NCBI RefSeq assembly: GCF_003583985.1
Contig: NZ_QXML01000005.1
Coordinates: forward strand, 213,680 to 277,679
DNA length: 64,000 nt
Direction: 5' to 3'
Source of the DNA: Algoriphagus lacus
GTDB lineage: Bacteria > Bacteroidota > Bacteroidia > Cytophagales > Cyclobacteriaceae
In this document: positions 8,357-15,038 of the stretch, one piece after another
Position numbering within the stretch: position 1 is the first letter of the stretch
Layout: each line of letters opens with the position of its first letter
Made by a program: the position numbers and the translations under genes
Notes under the pieces: generated by a model
Told to the model about the DNA's origin: nothing
The model's database searches: none
The model's input: the letters and a program-made list of their open reading frames with translations, nothing else

Positions 8357-9427
8357 TCAGGAGGTTTTCAGGGCGTTGATTCCGCCTCTGATGGAGAAGA
8401 TTTTTTTATCGGGAAAAGCCTGCTGCAATTGCTGGGCAGCTTTTTGGCTACGGATACCACTCTGGCAGAAAAACAGAATTTCTTCCGAATCCTCCAATCG
8501 GTCAAGTTGAGCTGAAAGGGTGGAAAGCGGGATTTTCATCAAGCCGGTACATTCCAAAGGCGGCATTTCTCCAGGTTCGCGAACATCCACGAAAGCCACA
8601 TCCCGGTTCATTTTCCGCATGGCTTCATCCCAAGTCAATTGCTTGATTCCTTCACAGGCAAGCTCATAATCCATAGCCTCGAACGCTTGCCAAGTATCTG
8701 GAATTGACTGTTGGGAATTGGAGTTTCGCGCAATTTCCACTTCATAAGTTTGGGATGTCAAACTGTTGAAAAACAACACGCGGTTTTTCAGAGGTTTACC
8801 CAAAACGCTTAGCACTTTGATGGCTTCCAAAGCCATCAGGTTACCAATGATGCCAGGCAATACGCCCAAAACACCGGTTTCGGAGCAGTTAGGAATCTCT
8901 GAAGCCGCCGGCATCTGAGGATAGAGATCCCGATAGTTGCAGGCATTTTCTCCAAGATTGAAGACTGAAACCTGCCCTTCGTGTTGATAAATAGCACCAA
9001 ATACCAAGGGCTTATCCTGAAGCACACAGGCATCGTTGACCAAGTATCGGGTCGGGAAATTATCCGTTCCGTCAATGATCAAATCAAACCCTGAAATGAG
9101 TTCCTGGGCATTTTCGACTGTAATGAATTCGGGGAAAATCTCCCATTTAATATCCTTGTACTTTTCCTGAAAATGTCGGGCGGCAGTTTCAGCTTTGTTT
9201 TTTCCAAGGTCTTTTTCCCCGTAAAGCACTTGCCGGTTAAGATTGGATTTTGCCACAGAATCTCCGTCTACAATTCCAATTTTACCCACTCCGGCGGCAG
9301 CCAAATACAGTAGAATTGGACAGCCCAAACCTCCTGCCCCGATGACCAGCACAGAAGCACTTCTTAATCGGGCTTGCCCTTCGGGTCCAAATCCCGGTAA
9401 TATCACTTGTCTTTCAAATCTGTCCAT
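8357..9427 (-). CDS. moeB: MoeB/ThiF-type sulfur-carrier adenylyltransferase with C-terminal rhodanese domain
   Basis: Residues 1 to about 240 form an E1-like adenylyltransferase: nucleotide loop GAGGLGCP from residue 30, DGDSVAKSNLNRQVLY, and TDNFPTRYLVND. It would adenylylate the C-terminal glycine of MoaD. Residues about 260-356 form a rhodanese domain with active-site Cys321 in CQSGIRS, which can deliver persulfide sulfur to the activated carrier, as in MOCS3-like proteins. The usual zinc-binding CxxC pairs of MoeB are not kept: the first site reads CNYRDLYP and the second is absent, although PNCSETGVLG is present. The gene starts three bases after moaD, its expected partner. Specificity for MoaD rather than ThiS rests on this context. 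Confidence 0.9.
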   Translation of the reverse strand: MDRFERQVILPGFGPEGQARLRSASVLVIGAGGLGCPILLYLAAAGVGKIGIVDGDSVAKSNLNRQVLYGEKDLGKNKAETAARHFQEKYKDIKWEIFPEFITVENAQELISGFDLIIDGTDNFPTRYLVNDACVLQDKPLVFGAIYQHEGQVSVFNLGENACNYRDLYPQMPAASEIPNCSETGVLGVLPGIIGNLMALEAIKVLSVLGKPLKNRVLFFNSLTSQTYEVEIARNSNSQQSIPDTWQAFEAMDYELACEGIKQLTWDEAMRKMNRDVAFVDVREPGEMPPLECTGLMKIPLSTLSAQLDRLEDSEEILFFCQSGIRSQKAAQQLQQAFPDKKIFSIRGGINALKTS

Positions 9428-9430
9428 AAA

Positions 9431-9670
9431 TTATCCTCCTGAAAATGGGGGTAATAAGGCAATCTCTTTGCCTTGGGAAATATCGGTATCCGACTGAATC
9501 ATTTTTTTATCCAATGCCAAGCTAAACTTCATGGATTTCAATCCGGGAAACTGCTTAAAGAGCTGCTGCTTCAAGGCCTCCGAGGAACCCGGATTCTCCA
9601 TTTCCAAGGAATCCGAACCGATAGTCTCGGCTACCATTCCAAAAGCTTTGATGTGGATGGTGTGGGGCAT
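9431..9670 (-). CDS. moaD: MoaD/ThiS-family sulfur carrier, molybdopterin synthase small subunit
   Basis: A 79-residue beta-grasp protein that ends in the diagnostic PPFSGG. The terminal Gly-Gly is adenylylated and then thiocarboxylated so that it can supply sulfur for the dithiolene of molybdopterin. Length and the ALLPPFSGG tail match MoaD. It lies three bases before the moeB-like gene and close to moaE, the catalytic partner. The 133-base gap on its upstream side holds a separate dispersed repeat, so the operon continues across an element-bearing spacer. Confidence 0.92.
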   Translation of the reverse strand: MPHTIHIKAFGMVAETIGSDSLEMENPGSSEALKQQLFKQFPGLKSMKFSLALDKKMIQSDTDISQGKEIALLPPFSGG

Positions 9671-9718
9671 AGTTTGGTTTGATTTCTGTTCCCAAGTTAC
9701 GCTTTAGTATGCTTTTTC

Positions 9719-9802
9719 TCCCACTGATTTGGACTGATCCCTTGACAGATTTCCACAGATTTAAATTTATCTGCGCTTATCTGTGACATCTGGGAGAATC
9801 TG
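9719..9802. repeat. Palindromic CACAGAT/ATCTGTG intergenic repeat
   Basis: The spacer between tauE and moaD contains TCCCA...TGGGA outer arms and an inner CACAGAT (9754-9760) facing ATCTGTG (9779-9785), with several AGATT/AATCT units between. This has the look of the dispersed CACAGATT-type extragenic palindromes seen in many Bacteroidota genomes. It has no reading frame and interrupts an otherwise tight operon. Confidence 0.5.
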
Positions 9803-9803
9803 T

Positions 9804-10538
9804 TTACCCGATAATCAACTTCACAGCTGCAAAAGCCAGGACAAAAGCCAGGAGATATTTCAGTGTTTTGGGACTGAATTTCTTCGCTCCCAAATAGGCT
9901 CCCAATGCTCCTCCTGCCACAGTCAGCGGCAACAAAATCCAGAGTTGCATCGAAAAGTCAACATGAAAAACAGAAGCTCCCAGAAAACCTGCCACGGAGT
10001 TGAGGAAAATGAAAAGCGCACTCAGAGCTGCCGTTTCCTTCATTCCAGCCCAACCCAGCATCAGCAGAATAGGTGACAGAATGATCCCACCCCCGATTCC
10101 GATCATACCTGAAAGTAAACCGATTGCCAATCCAAGTACCGGAGCCATCCACCATTTTCGCTCGATTTTTTCAGTATCGGAGACAGGGAAAACCCCGGCA
10201 AATTTCAAAACAGGGAACAAGAGCAATACCCCTAAAACCTGCTTGTAAATACCGGTATCCAGCAAAATTGTTCCTCCGAGGTAAGCCGCAGGAATCGAAA
10301 ATGCAGCTAAGGAAATAAAAAGTTTGACCGGGAATTCTCCTGATTTCCGATAATTCAAAAAGGAAATCATGGAAACAAACATATTTAGAATCAGGGCTGA
10401 AGGTCGGATTTCCTCAGGAGCAAAACCCATCAAAGCCAAAATCATCAGGTAACTGCTCGCTCCTCCATGCCCCACTGAAGCATACATAAAGGCAGCAAAA
10501 GGCATTAAAAAATACAGTAACAAATCCCAAATCTCCAT
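9804..10538 (-). CDS. Sulfite exporter TauE/SafE family membrane protein
   Basis: A 244-residue polytopic membrane protein with the TauE/SafE pattern: two repeated glycine-rich segments, GHGGASSYL near the N-terminus and GMIGIGGGIILSPILLMLG in the middle, each followed by hydrophobic helices, and a final GAYLGAKKFSPKTLKYLLAFVLAF. About eight membrane segments can be drawn. The family exports sulfite, sulfoacetate or related anions, and many members have no known substrate. It lies between moeA (three-base gap) and moaD inside the Moco operon, so handling of a sulfur by-product or an oxyanion related to cofactor synthesis is a reasonable guess, not a demonstrated function. Confidence 0.87.
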   Translation of the reverse strand: MEIWDLLLYFLMPFAAFMYASVGHGGASSYLMILALMGFAPEEIRPSALILNMFVSMISFLNYRKSGEFPVKLFISLAAFSIPAAYLGGTILLDTGIYKQVLGVLLLFPVLKFAGVFPVSDTEKIERKWWMAPVLGLAIGLLSGMIGIGGGIILSPILLMLGWAGMKETAALSALFIFLNSVAGFLGASVFHVDFSMQLWILLPLTVAGGALGAYLGAKKFSPKTLKYLLAFVLAFAAVKLIIG

Positions 10539-10541
10539 CCC

Positions 10542-11726
10542 TTACCAAGGATAAAACGCCACTAAACTCCCCTCTTCCACGTGCTCCGCAGCTTCCGGGA
10601 TTTCAACCAATCCGTCGGCCACGCCAAAAGGCAATAAGTTAAAGGATTCCTGACCCGGCAGCAGGTGTAACCTGCCGTTCTCCAGCTTTGCTTTTAAGAA
10701 GAAAGTCAGCTCTACTTTCTTGTTGAAATCGGATGCAGTGGGTAAGTAACTCGGGCCTGCCCAAGCTTCTGGATTCCCCATCCATTCCATCAGGCATGGT
10801 CTTACATACTGAATGAAACAGGTCAAAACTGAAGCAGGATTCCCTGGCAAGGCAAAAACAAGCTTCTCTCCCTTTCTGCCTGCAAACAAGGGTTTTCCAG
10901 GGCGTTGTTTGATTTTATAGAATAGCTGTTCGACACCGTTTTGCTCCAGGCTTCCCTTGACAAAGTCAAAATCACCGACAGAAATTCCGCCTGTAAGCAG
11001 GAGAACATCCGAATTTTCAAGGGCTGTTTCAACCATCCGGGTCACTTCCTCCTGATCGTCTTTGACTTTGTATACCGTGACGTCGCTGATGCCTAACAAT
11101 GCCAAAGCGGCATGAATGGAAGGTCCGTTGGCATTGTAGATTTCACCCGGTCGGAGTGGATTTCCTGTTTCAACGATTTCATCACCGGTCAAAATCAACG
11201 CGACTTTTGGAGAAGAAACTACCTCGACTTCCTGAAGTCCCAAAGAAGCCAGCAAACCGATTGTCCCGGGAGTAATCTTTGTTCCGACAGGAACGACCTC
11301 AGCACCTACCCGGCATTGCGCGCCTTTCTTTCGAACATTGACTCCTCTGAAAAATTTACCGGAATCAAAAAAAATCATTTCTCCTGTTCGGTCAATGTAC
11401 TCTTGGGGAATCACAGTATCCGCACCTTGGGGAACCGGAGCACCGGTAAAAATCCTTACTGCTTTACCTTTTTCGAGCACAAAATCCGGACGGTCACCCG
11501 CTTGAATTATGCCCAGTACTTCCCGACCTTCTCCTTGATCATCCCAGGCTATGGCATACCCGTCCATGCCCGAATTGTCAAAAGACGGCACATCCATTGG
11601 TGCCAAAATTGGACCAGCGGTGATTTTACCCAGACATTTTCCCAAAGGCAAAAAGACCGAACTTCCGGTTATTTTTTGCGCTTGAAGAATATTTTTGGCT
11701 TCGGAAACTGAGATGAATTCAACCAT
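10542..11726 (-). CDS. moeA: Molybdopterin molybdenumtransferase MoeA
   Basis: MoeA inserts molybdate into adenylylated molybdopterin. The 394-residue protein has the family order: an N-terminal domain with PMDVPSFDNSGMDGYA and FTGAPVPQGADTVIPQEY, the molybdopterin-binding domain with LTGDEIV, LLTGGISVGDFDFVKG and the ALPGNPAS loop, and a C-terminal beta domain. Length is typical (about 400). Its start codon overlaps the moaA stop by one base and tauE follows three bases after it, so translation is likely coupled. No signal peptide, as expected of a cytosolic enzyme. Confidence 0.95.
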   Translation of the reverse strand: MVEFISVSEAKNILQAQKITGSSVFLPLGKCLGKITAGPILAPMDVPSFDNSGMDGYAIAWDDQGEGREVLGIIQAGDRPDFVLEKGKAVRIFTGAPVPQGADTVIPQEYIDRTGEMIFFDSGKFFRGVNVRKKGAQCRVGAEVVPVGTKITPGTIGLLASLGLQEVEVVSSPKVALILTGDEIVETGNPLRPGEIYNANGPSIHAALALLGISDVTVYKVKDDQEEVTRMVETALENSDVLLLTGGISVGDFDFVKGSLEQNGVEQLFYKIKQRPGKPLFAGRKGEKLVFALPGNPASVLTCFIQYVRPCLMEWMGNPEAWAGPSYLPTASDFNKKVELTFFLKAKLENGRLHLLPGQESFNLLPFGVADGLVEIPEAAEHVEEGSLVAFYPW

Positions 11727-12706
11727 TATCCACCGATTGTGATCATACTTCGATTATCGATTTTATCCGGATCCGCTTTGAGGTAGTCTTGGGAAAACTG
11801 ACCTCCCAGGGCGGCATGCTTTCTTGCCACGGACTTTTCAATCAATGGAATAACCTCCTGTCCGGATCGCAAGGCTGCCAACAAATCCAGTTCTTCTTTG
11901 CCAAAAAGGCAATTCTTTATCTTTCCGTCGGCAGTCAGCCGTAACCGGTTGCAGTCTCCGCAGAAATGCTCGCTCATCGTGGTGATGAAGGCAAAAGTTC
12001 CGACAAAACCCGGAACCTGGTATTTTTTGGCCGTGTCGTGCTTTTGGTCTTCCAGTTTGGTCACGTCAAATTCAGTCTTGACCAACTCCAGCATTTGAGC
12101 TGCCGTCACTACTTTTTGGCTGTTCCAGTGATTTCCGCTGAAAGGCATAAACTCGATAAACCGGATATGAAGCGGCAATTTTTCCGTGATTCTTACAAAA
12201 TCACAGATTTCCTCTTCGATCATGCCATGCAAAGCAACCGCATTCACTTTGACTCTAAAACCTTCCTGCAAAAGCAACAGAATGTTGTTCCAAACCTGAT
12301 CAAACTGATCTCTTCGTGTAAGTTTTTGGAACTTCTCACGGTTAAGCGTGTCCAAGCTGACGTTGACCGAGCGAACGCCCGCATCTTTAAGTCCTTGAAT
12401 GTGCTTATGAATCAATACCCCGTTGGTGGTAATGGTCGTTTCGACATTCATTTTGGCGATTCCAGCCAAGATTTCAGGAAATTCCTTTCTGACCAGAGGT
12501 TCTCCTCCCGTCAGGCGGATCTTTTTGACCCCAAGCGAAACAAAAGTCTCCGCCAGCTTCAAAATCTCCTCCTTACTCATCAGTTTGGACTGCGGCATCC
12601 ATTCCATTTCCTCCACAGGCATACAATAACTGCAACGGAAATTGCAATTATCCGTCAGCGAGATTCGCAGGTAATCATGAATACGTCCGAAAGAATCTTT
12701 AAGCAT
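11726..12706 (-). CDS. moaA: GTP 3',8-cyclase MoaA (radical SAM)
   Basis: First enzyme of molybdenum cofactor synthesis: a radical SAM protein that rearranges GTP to the 3',8-cyclic intermediate. The N-terminal cluster motif CxxxCxxC is at Cys21, Cys25 and Cys28 (CNFRCSYC), LTGGEPLVRKEFP follows, the second Fe-S site is HFCGDCNRLRLTADGKIKNC, and the protein ends in the essential-looking GG (TIGG). Length 326 is standard. It is the first gene of the minus-strand operon, and its stop overlaps the moeA start by one base. The 140 bases upstream carry no clear Bacteroidota promoter match or recognisable Moco riboswitch. Confidence 0.95.
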   Translation of the reverse strand: MLKDSFGRIHDYLRISLTDNCNFRCSYCMPVEEMEWMPQSKLMSKEEILKLAETFVSLGVKKIRLTGGEPLVRKEFPEILAGIAKMNVETTITTNGVLIHKHIQGLKDAGVRSVNVSLDTLNREKFQKLTRRDQFDQVWNNILLLLQEGFRVKVNAVALHGMIEEEICDFVRITEKLPLHIRFIEFMPFSGNHWNSQKVVTAAQMLELVKTEFDVTKLEDQKHDTAKKYQVPGFVGTFAFITTMSEHFCGDCNRLRLTADGKIKNCLFGKEELDLLAALRSGQEVIPLIEKSVARKHAALGGQFSQDYLKADPDKIDNRSMITIGG

Positions 12707-12846
12707 AGCCCTAGTTTAGGGAATTGTGTGGTGAAAAACGCATAGAAATAACCCAATAACCGAAATTATGAATAATGAATTGAAATCCGGCTGCAATCTC
12801 TGATCTCTTAATCTCCAATTCTAGACTTAACATTCTTCATTCAAAA

Positions 12847-13749
12847 TTAACTCCCCTTCCTAAACTGAGTTGGACTTAAATTAATCTGCTTTTTAAAGAA
12901 ATTATTGAAGTGGGTGACTTCATTGAATCCAAGTGAGAAGGCAATTTCGGACACATTCCACGAACTGTGTTTCAACAACACTTTGGACTCCTGAAGAATT
13001 CGCTCCCCGATCAATTGAGTGGTTGTCTTTCCTGTCATTTCCTTCACGGCGCGATTCAGGTGATTGACATGGACATTCAATTGCTCCGCAAAATCCGAAG
13101 CGGCTCTCAGCTGAATGGAAGAATGGCTTTCATCGATCGGAAACTGACGCTCGAGCAACTCCAGGAAAATGGAGGCAATACGCAGTGAAGCATTTCCATG
13201 CTGGGTTTGCTGGACTGCAGCAGGCTGCAGCTTCATTCCAAAATGAATCAGCTCAAAGATGAGATTTCTCAATACGTCGTATTTGTACTTGTACTCCGAA
13301 TCAAACTCCTCCTTCATTCGGGCAAAAATTTCCCCCACTTTTTTAGCTTCATCATCAGTCAACTCAAATACGTGCGTGCCATTGGGCTGAAACACCTCGT
13401 ATTGCTGGATTTGGCCGAAATTCATGAAAAAATGCGGGTTGAAAATGCAATACACGCCCGAAGCATTTTCGCTCATATGGTCCCACTTGTATGGCACTAA
13501 AGGATTGGAAAAGGAAAGCGCCTGCTTTTTGACTTCGTACACACGGTCCGCATAATGAACGGTAGATTCACCTTTGAAAAACATCACTTTGTAAAAGTCC
13601 CTTCTGCGGTAAGGAACTGCCTTTAACTTTCCTTCTAGGTAAGGTTCGAGTCTGAACAAGTTGAAATGTCCAAGGTCATTTTTAAGGTTCTCTGGAATCC
13701 AATTGAACTTCCTTTTGTAAAATTCCTCCAGTGATTCTGCTTTTTCCAT
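12847..13749 (-). CDS. AraC family transcriptional regulator
   Basis: A 300-residue regulator with a cupin-like N-terminal sensing part (about 25-150, including FFKGESTVHYADRVYEV) and a C-terminal double helix-turn-helix of the AraC/XylS type (about 195-300). The first HTH is around FAEQLNVHVNHLNRAVKEMTG and the second around WNVSEIAFSLGFNEVTHFNNFFKK with the closing LSPTQFRK. It is transcribed after the small outer-membrane protein gene with an 11-base gap, so the two form an operon. Its position between the Moco operon and the receptor/molybdenum hydroxylase genes makes it a candidate regulator of one or both, which is inference. Confidence 0.92.
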   Translation of the reverse strand: MEKAESLEEFYKRKFNWIPENLKNDLGHFNLFRLEPYLEGKLKAVPYRRRDFYKVMFFKGESTVHYADRVYEVKKQALSFSNPLVPYKWDHMSENASGVYCIFNPHFFMNFGQIQQYEVFQPNGTHVFELTDDEAKKVGEIFARMKEEFDSEYKYKYDVLRNLIFELIHFGMKLQPAAVQQTQHGNASLRIASIFLELLERQFPIDESHSSIQLRAASDFAEQLNVHVNHLNRAVKEMTGKTTTQLIGERILQESKVLLKHSSWNVSEIAFSLGFNEVTHFNNFFKKQINLSPTQFRKGS

Positions 13750-13760
13750 AGTTCCAAGGG

Positions 13761-14546
13761 TTAATCTTTTTTGTAGTCGTTGGCAAAGTTGTAGTACAAG
13801 CCCACATTCCAGACAAAATCATCCCCAGGGACAGTGGAGTTGATTTTCTGAGTCATTGTAGACGTGATTCCAATTGGAAAATCATTCTTTTTGAGCGCAA
13901 AAGTTGAGGTAACATAAGTTCCGGAGGTATCATCCACACGAAGAAAGAAAAACTGGGGATTGACCCGCAATTCCATATTCCAGAACAAAGGCAACTCAGA
14001 AAACACTGCATTCAAAGCCAGGAAATTGGTATTGTAAGGAGGTGTGGGATTGAACCCATGCCCTTGGAGGTAATACAAGCCAAAACTGAATCGGTTGGAA
14101 ACTTTATACATCGGTGTCAATTCTCCCGCTAAAAACCGCTTGGTCACCAGCATCTTTTCCTCTTTTCCATCCACCATTACCGGCATTTCGCTAAAAATAA
14201 ACGCCGGGTGCGCCCCCGCGTTGAGCGTAAATCGTCTATCCTTTACCACCTTGTATCTCCACCAAAACACAAAAGCCCAGGGCTTTCCGTCCATTCCAAA
14301 GCGGAACATGGGATCGAAAGAAAGTCGCTCCCCGCCCACACTCAAGTCAAAAAACACTGCCGGCTTACCAAGGGTGAAAGATGGAATCAGGGAAATACCA
14401 TTGTTGGTGGCGGTAATAGTCCCGTTGAAGTGTCGGATCAAGGGTTCGCGTTGGGTTTCTTGTGCCAGTACTTCGGGAAATGAAGACAAGCTTACGAAAA
14501 TCAAAACGAGGAAGAATAGCTGAAGTCTCTCTCTCATTTCTTTCAT
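13761..14546 (-). CDS. Secreted protein of unknown function, probable small outer-membrane beta-barrel
   Basis: I do not recognise a named family. The 261 residues begin with a signal peptide (hydrophobic LFFLVLIFVSLSS, cleavage near VLA-Q at about residue 28). The rest alternates hydrophobic and polar residues with many aromatic strand ends (FVFWWRYKVV, RFSFGLYYLQGHGF, FVWNVGLYYNFAND), which fits an outer-membrane beta-barrel of perhaps 10-12 strands. The gene is first in an operon with the AraC regulator. Its product could be a porin-like or reporter protein for the ligand that the regulator senses. Confidence 0.7.
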   Translation of the reverse strand: MKEMRERLQLFFLVLIFVSLSSFPEVLAQETQREPLIRHFNGTITATNNGISLIPSFTLGKPAVFFDLSVGGERLSFDPMFRFGMDGKPWAFVFWWRYKVVKDRRFTLNAGAHPAFIFSEMPVMVDGKEEKMLVTKRFLAGELTPMYKVSNRFSFGLYYLQGHGFNPTPPYNTNFLALNAVFSELPLFWNMELRVNPQFFFLRVDDTSGTYVTSTFALKKNDFPIGITSTMTQKINSTVPGDDFVWNVGLYYNFANDYKKD

Positions 14547-15038
14547 GTTTTAGGATAGGGATGGGGTGAAAACGGATAAAATAAGATTAACAAGCTTTTA
14601 TCCATTGCAAAATTGAACAAAGTATCTCACTCAATTATGATGGTTTTCAAAGGAAAACTTATGTTTTTCAAACAAACCTATCAAAATCTGGGTGAATTGG
14701 AACTCAATATCCATTTGAAGTCTGTTACTCTGTCTTTGGTTCATGAGTCCGTTAATTATCCTGATTTATCACCTGTTTGATTTTGATAAGCTATTGTTTG
14801 AATAAGGTTAATTATTGGCCTGTATCGGAGTGAATTTTGTAGGATCCTATTGTAAACCCATCCTACAGATTTAACTATTGAAAAGAGACAACTTAGAAGT
14901 AGGGGAACCTAATTATCTCCCTGGGGACTAGGTTGTATGGGAATGAACTTTGGCAATGGATCCTCAGCGGATAAACCCAAAAACAACAAACTTGAAACTT
15001 AAAGGCAACTGGCTATTTTCGAAGTCTATTTTCCTCTC
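14547..15038. other. Intergenic region between divergent genes, with possible structured leader
   Basis: No coding signal is visible. The region must hold the promoters of the minus-strand operon at 14546 and the receptor gene at 15039, but no clean TTG-19-TAnnTTTG match was found. Two possible hairpins precede the receptor gene: GTAGGAT/ATCCTAC at about 14839-14866, and AACCTA/TAGGTT at about 14908-14936. Neither has a T-run and neither matches a riboswitch that I know. Confidence 0.4.

Noticed and set aside
11966-12745. Plus-strand open frame of 259 codons opposite moaA
   Set aside because: It is the complement of the strongly conserved moaA gene and has no recognisable domains of its own.
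12707-12846. Moco riboswitch upstream of moaA
   Set aside because: The 140-base AT-rich spacer shows no stable multi-stem fold or the conserved segments of the Moco element.
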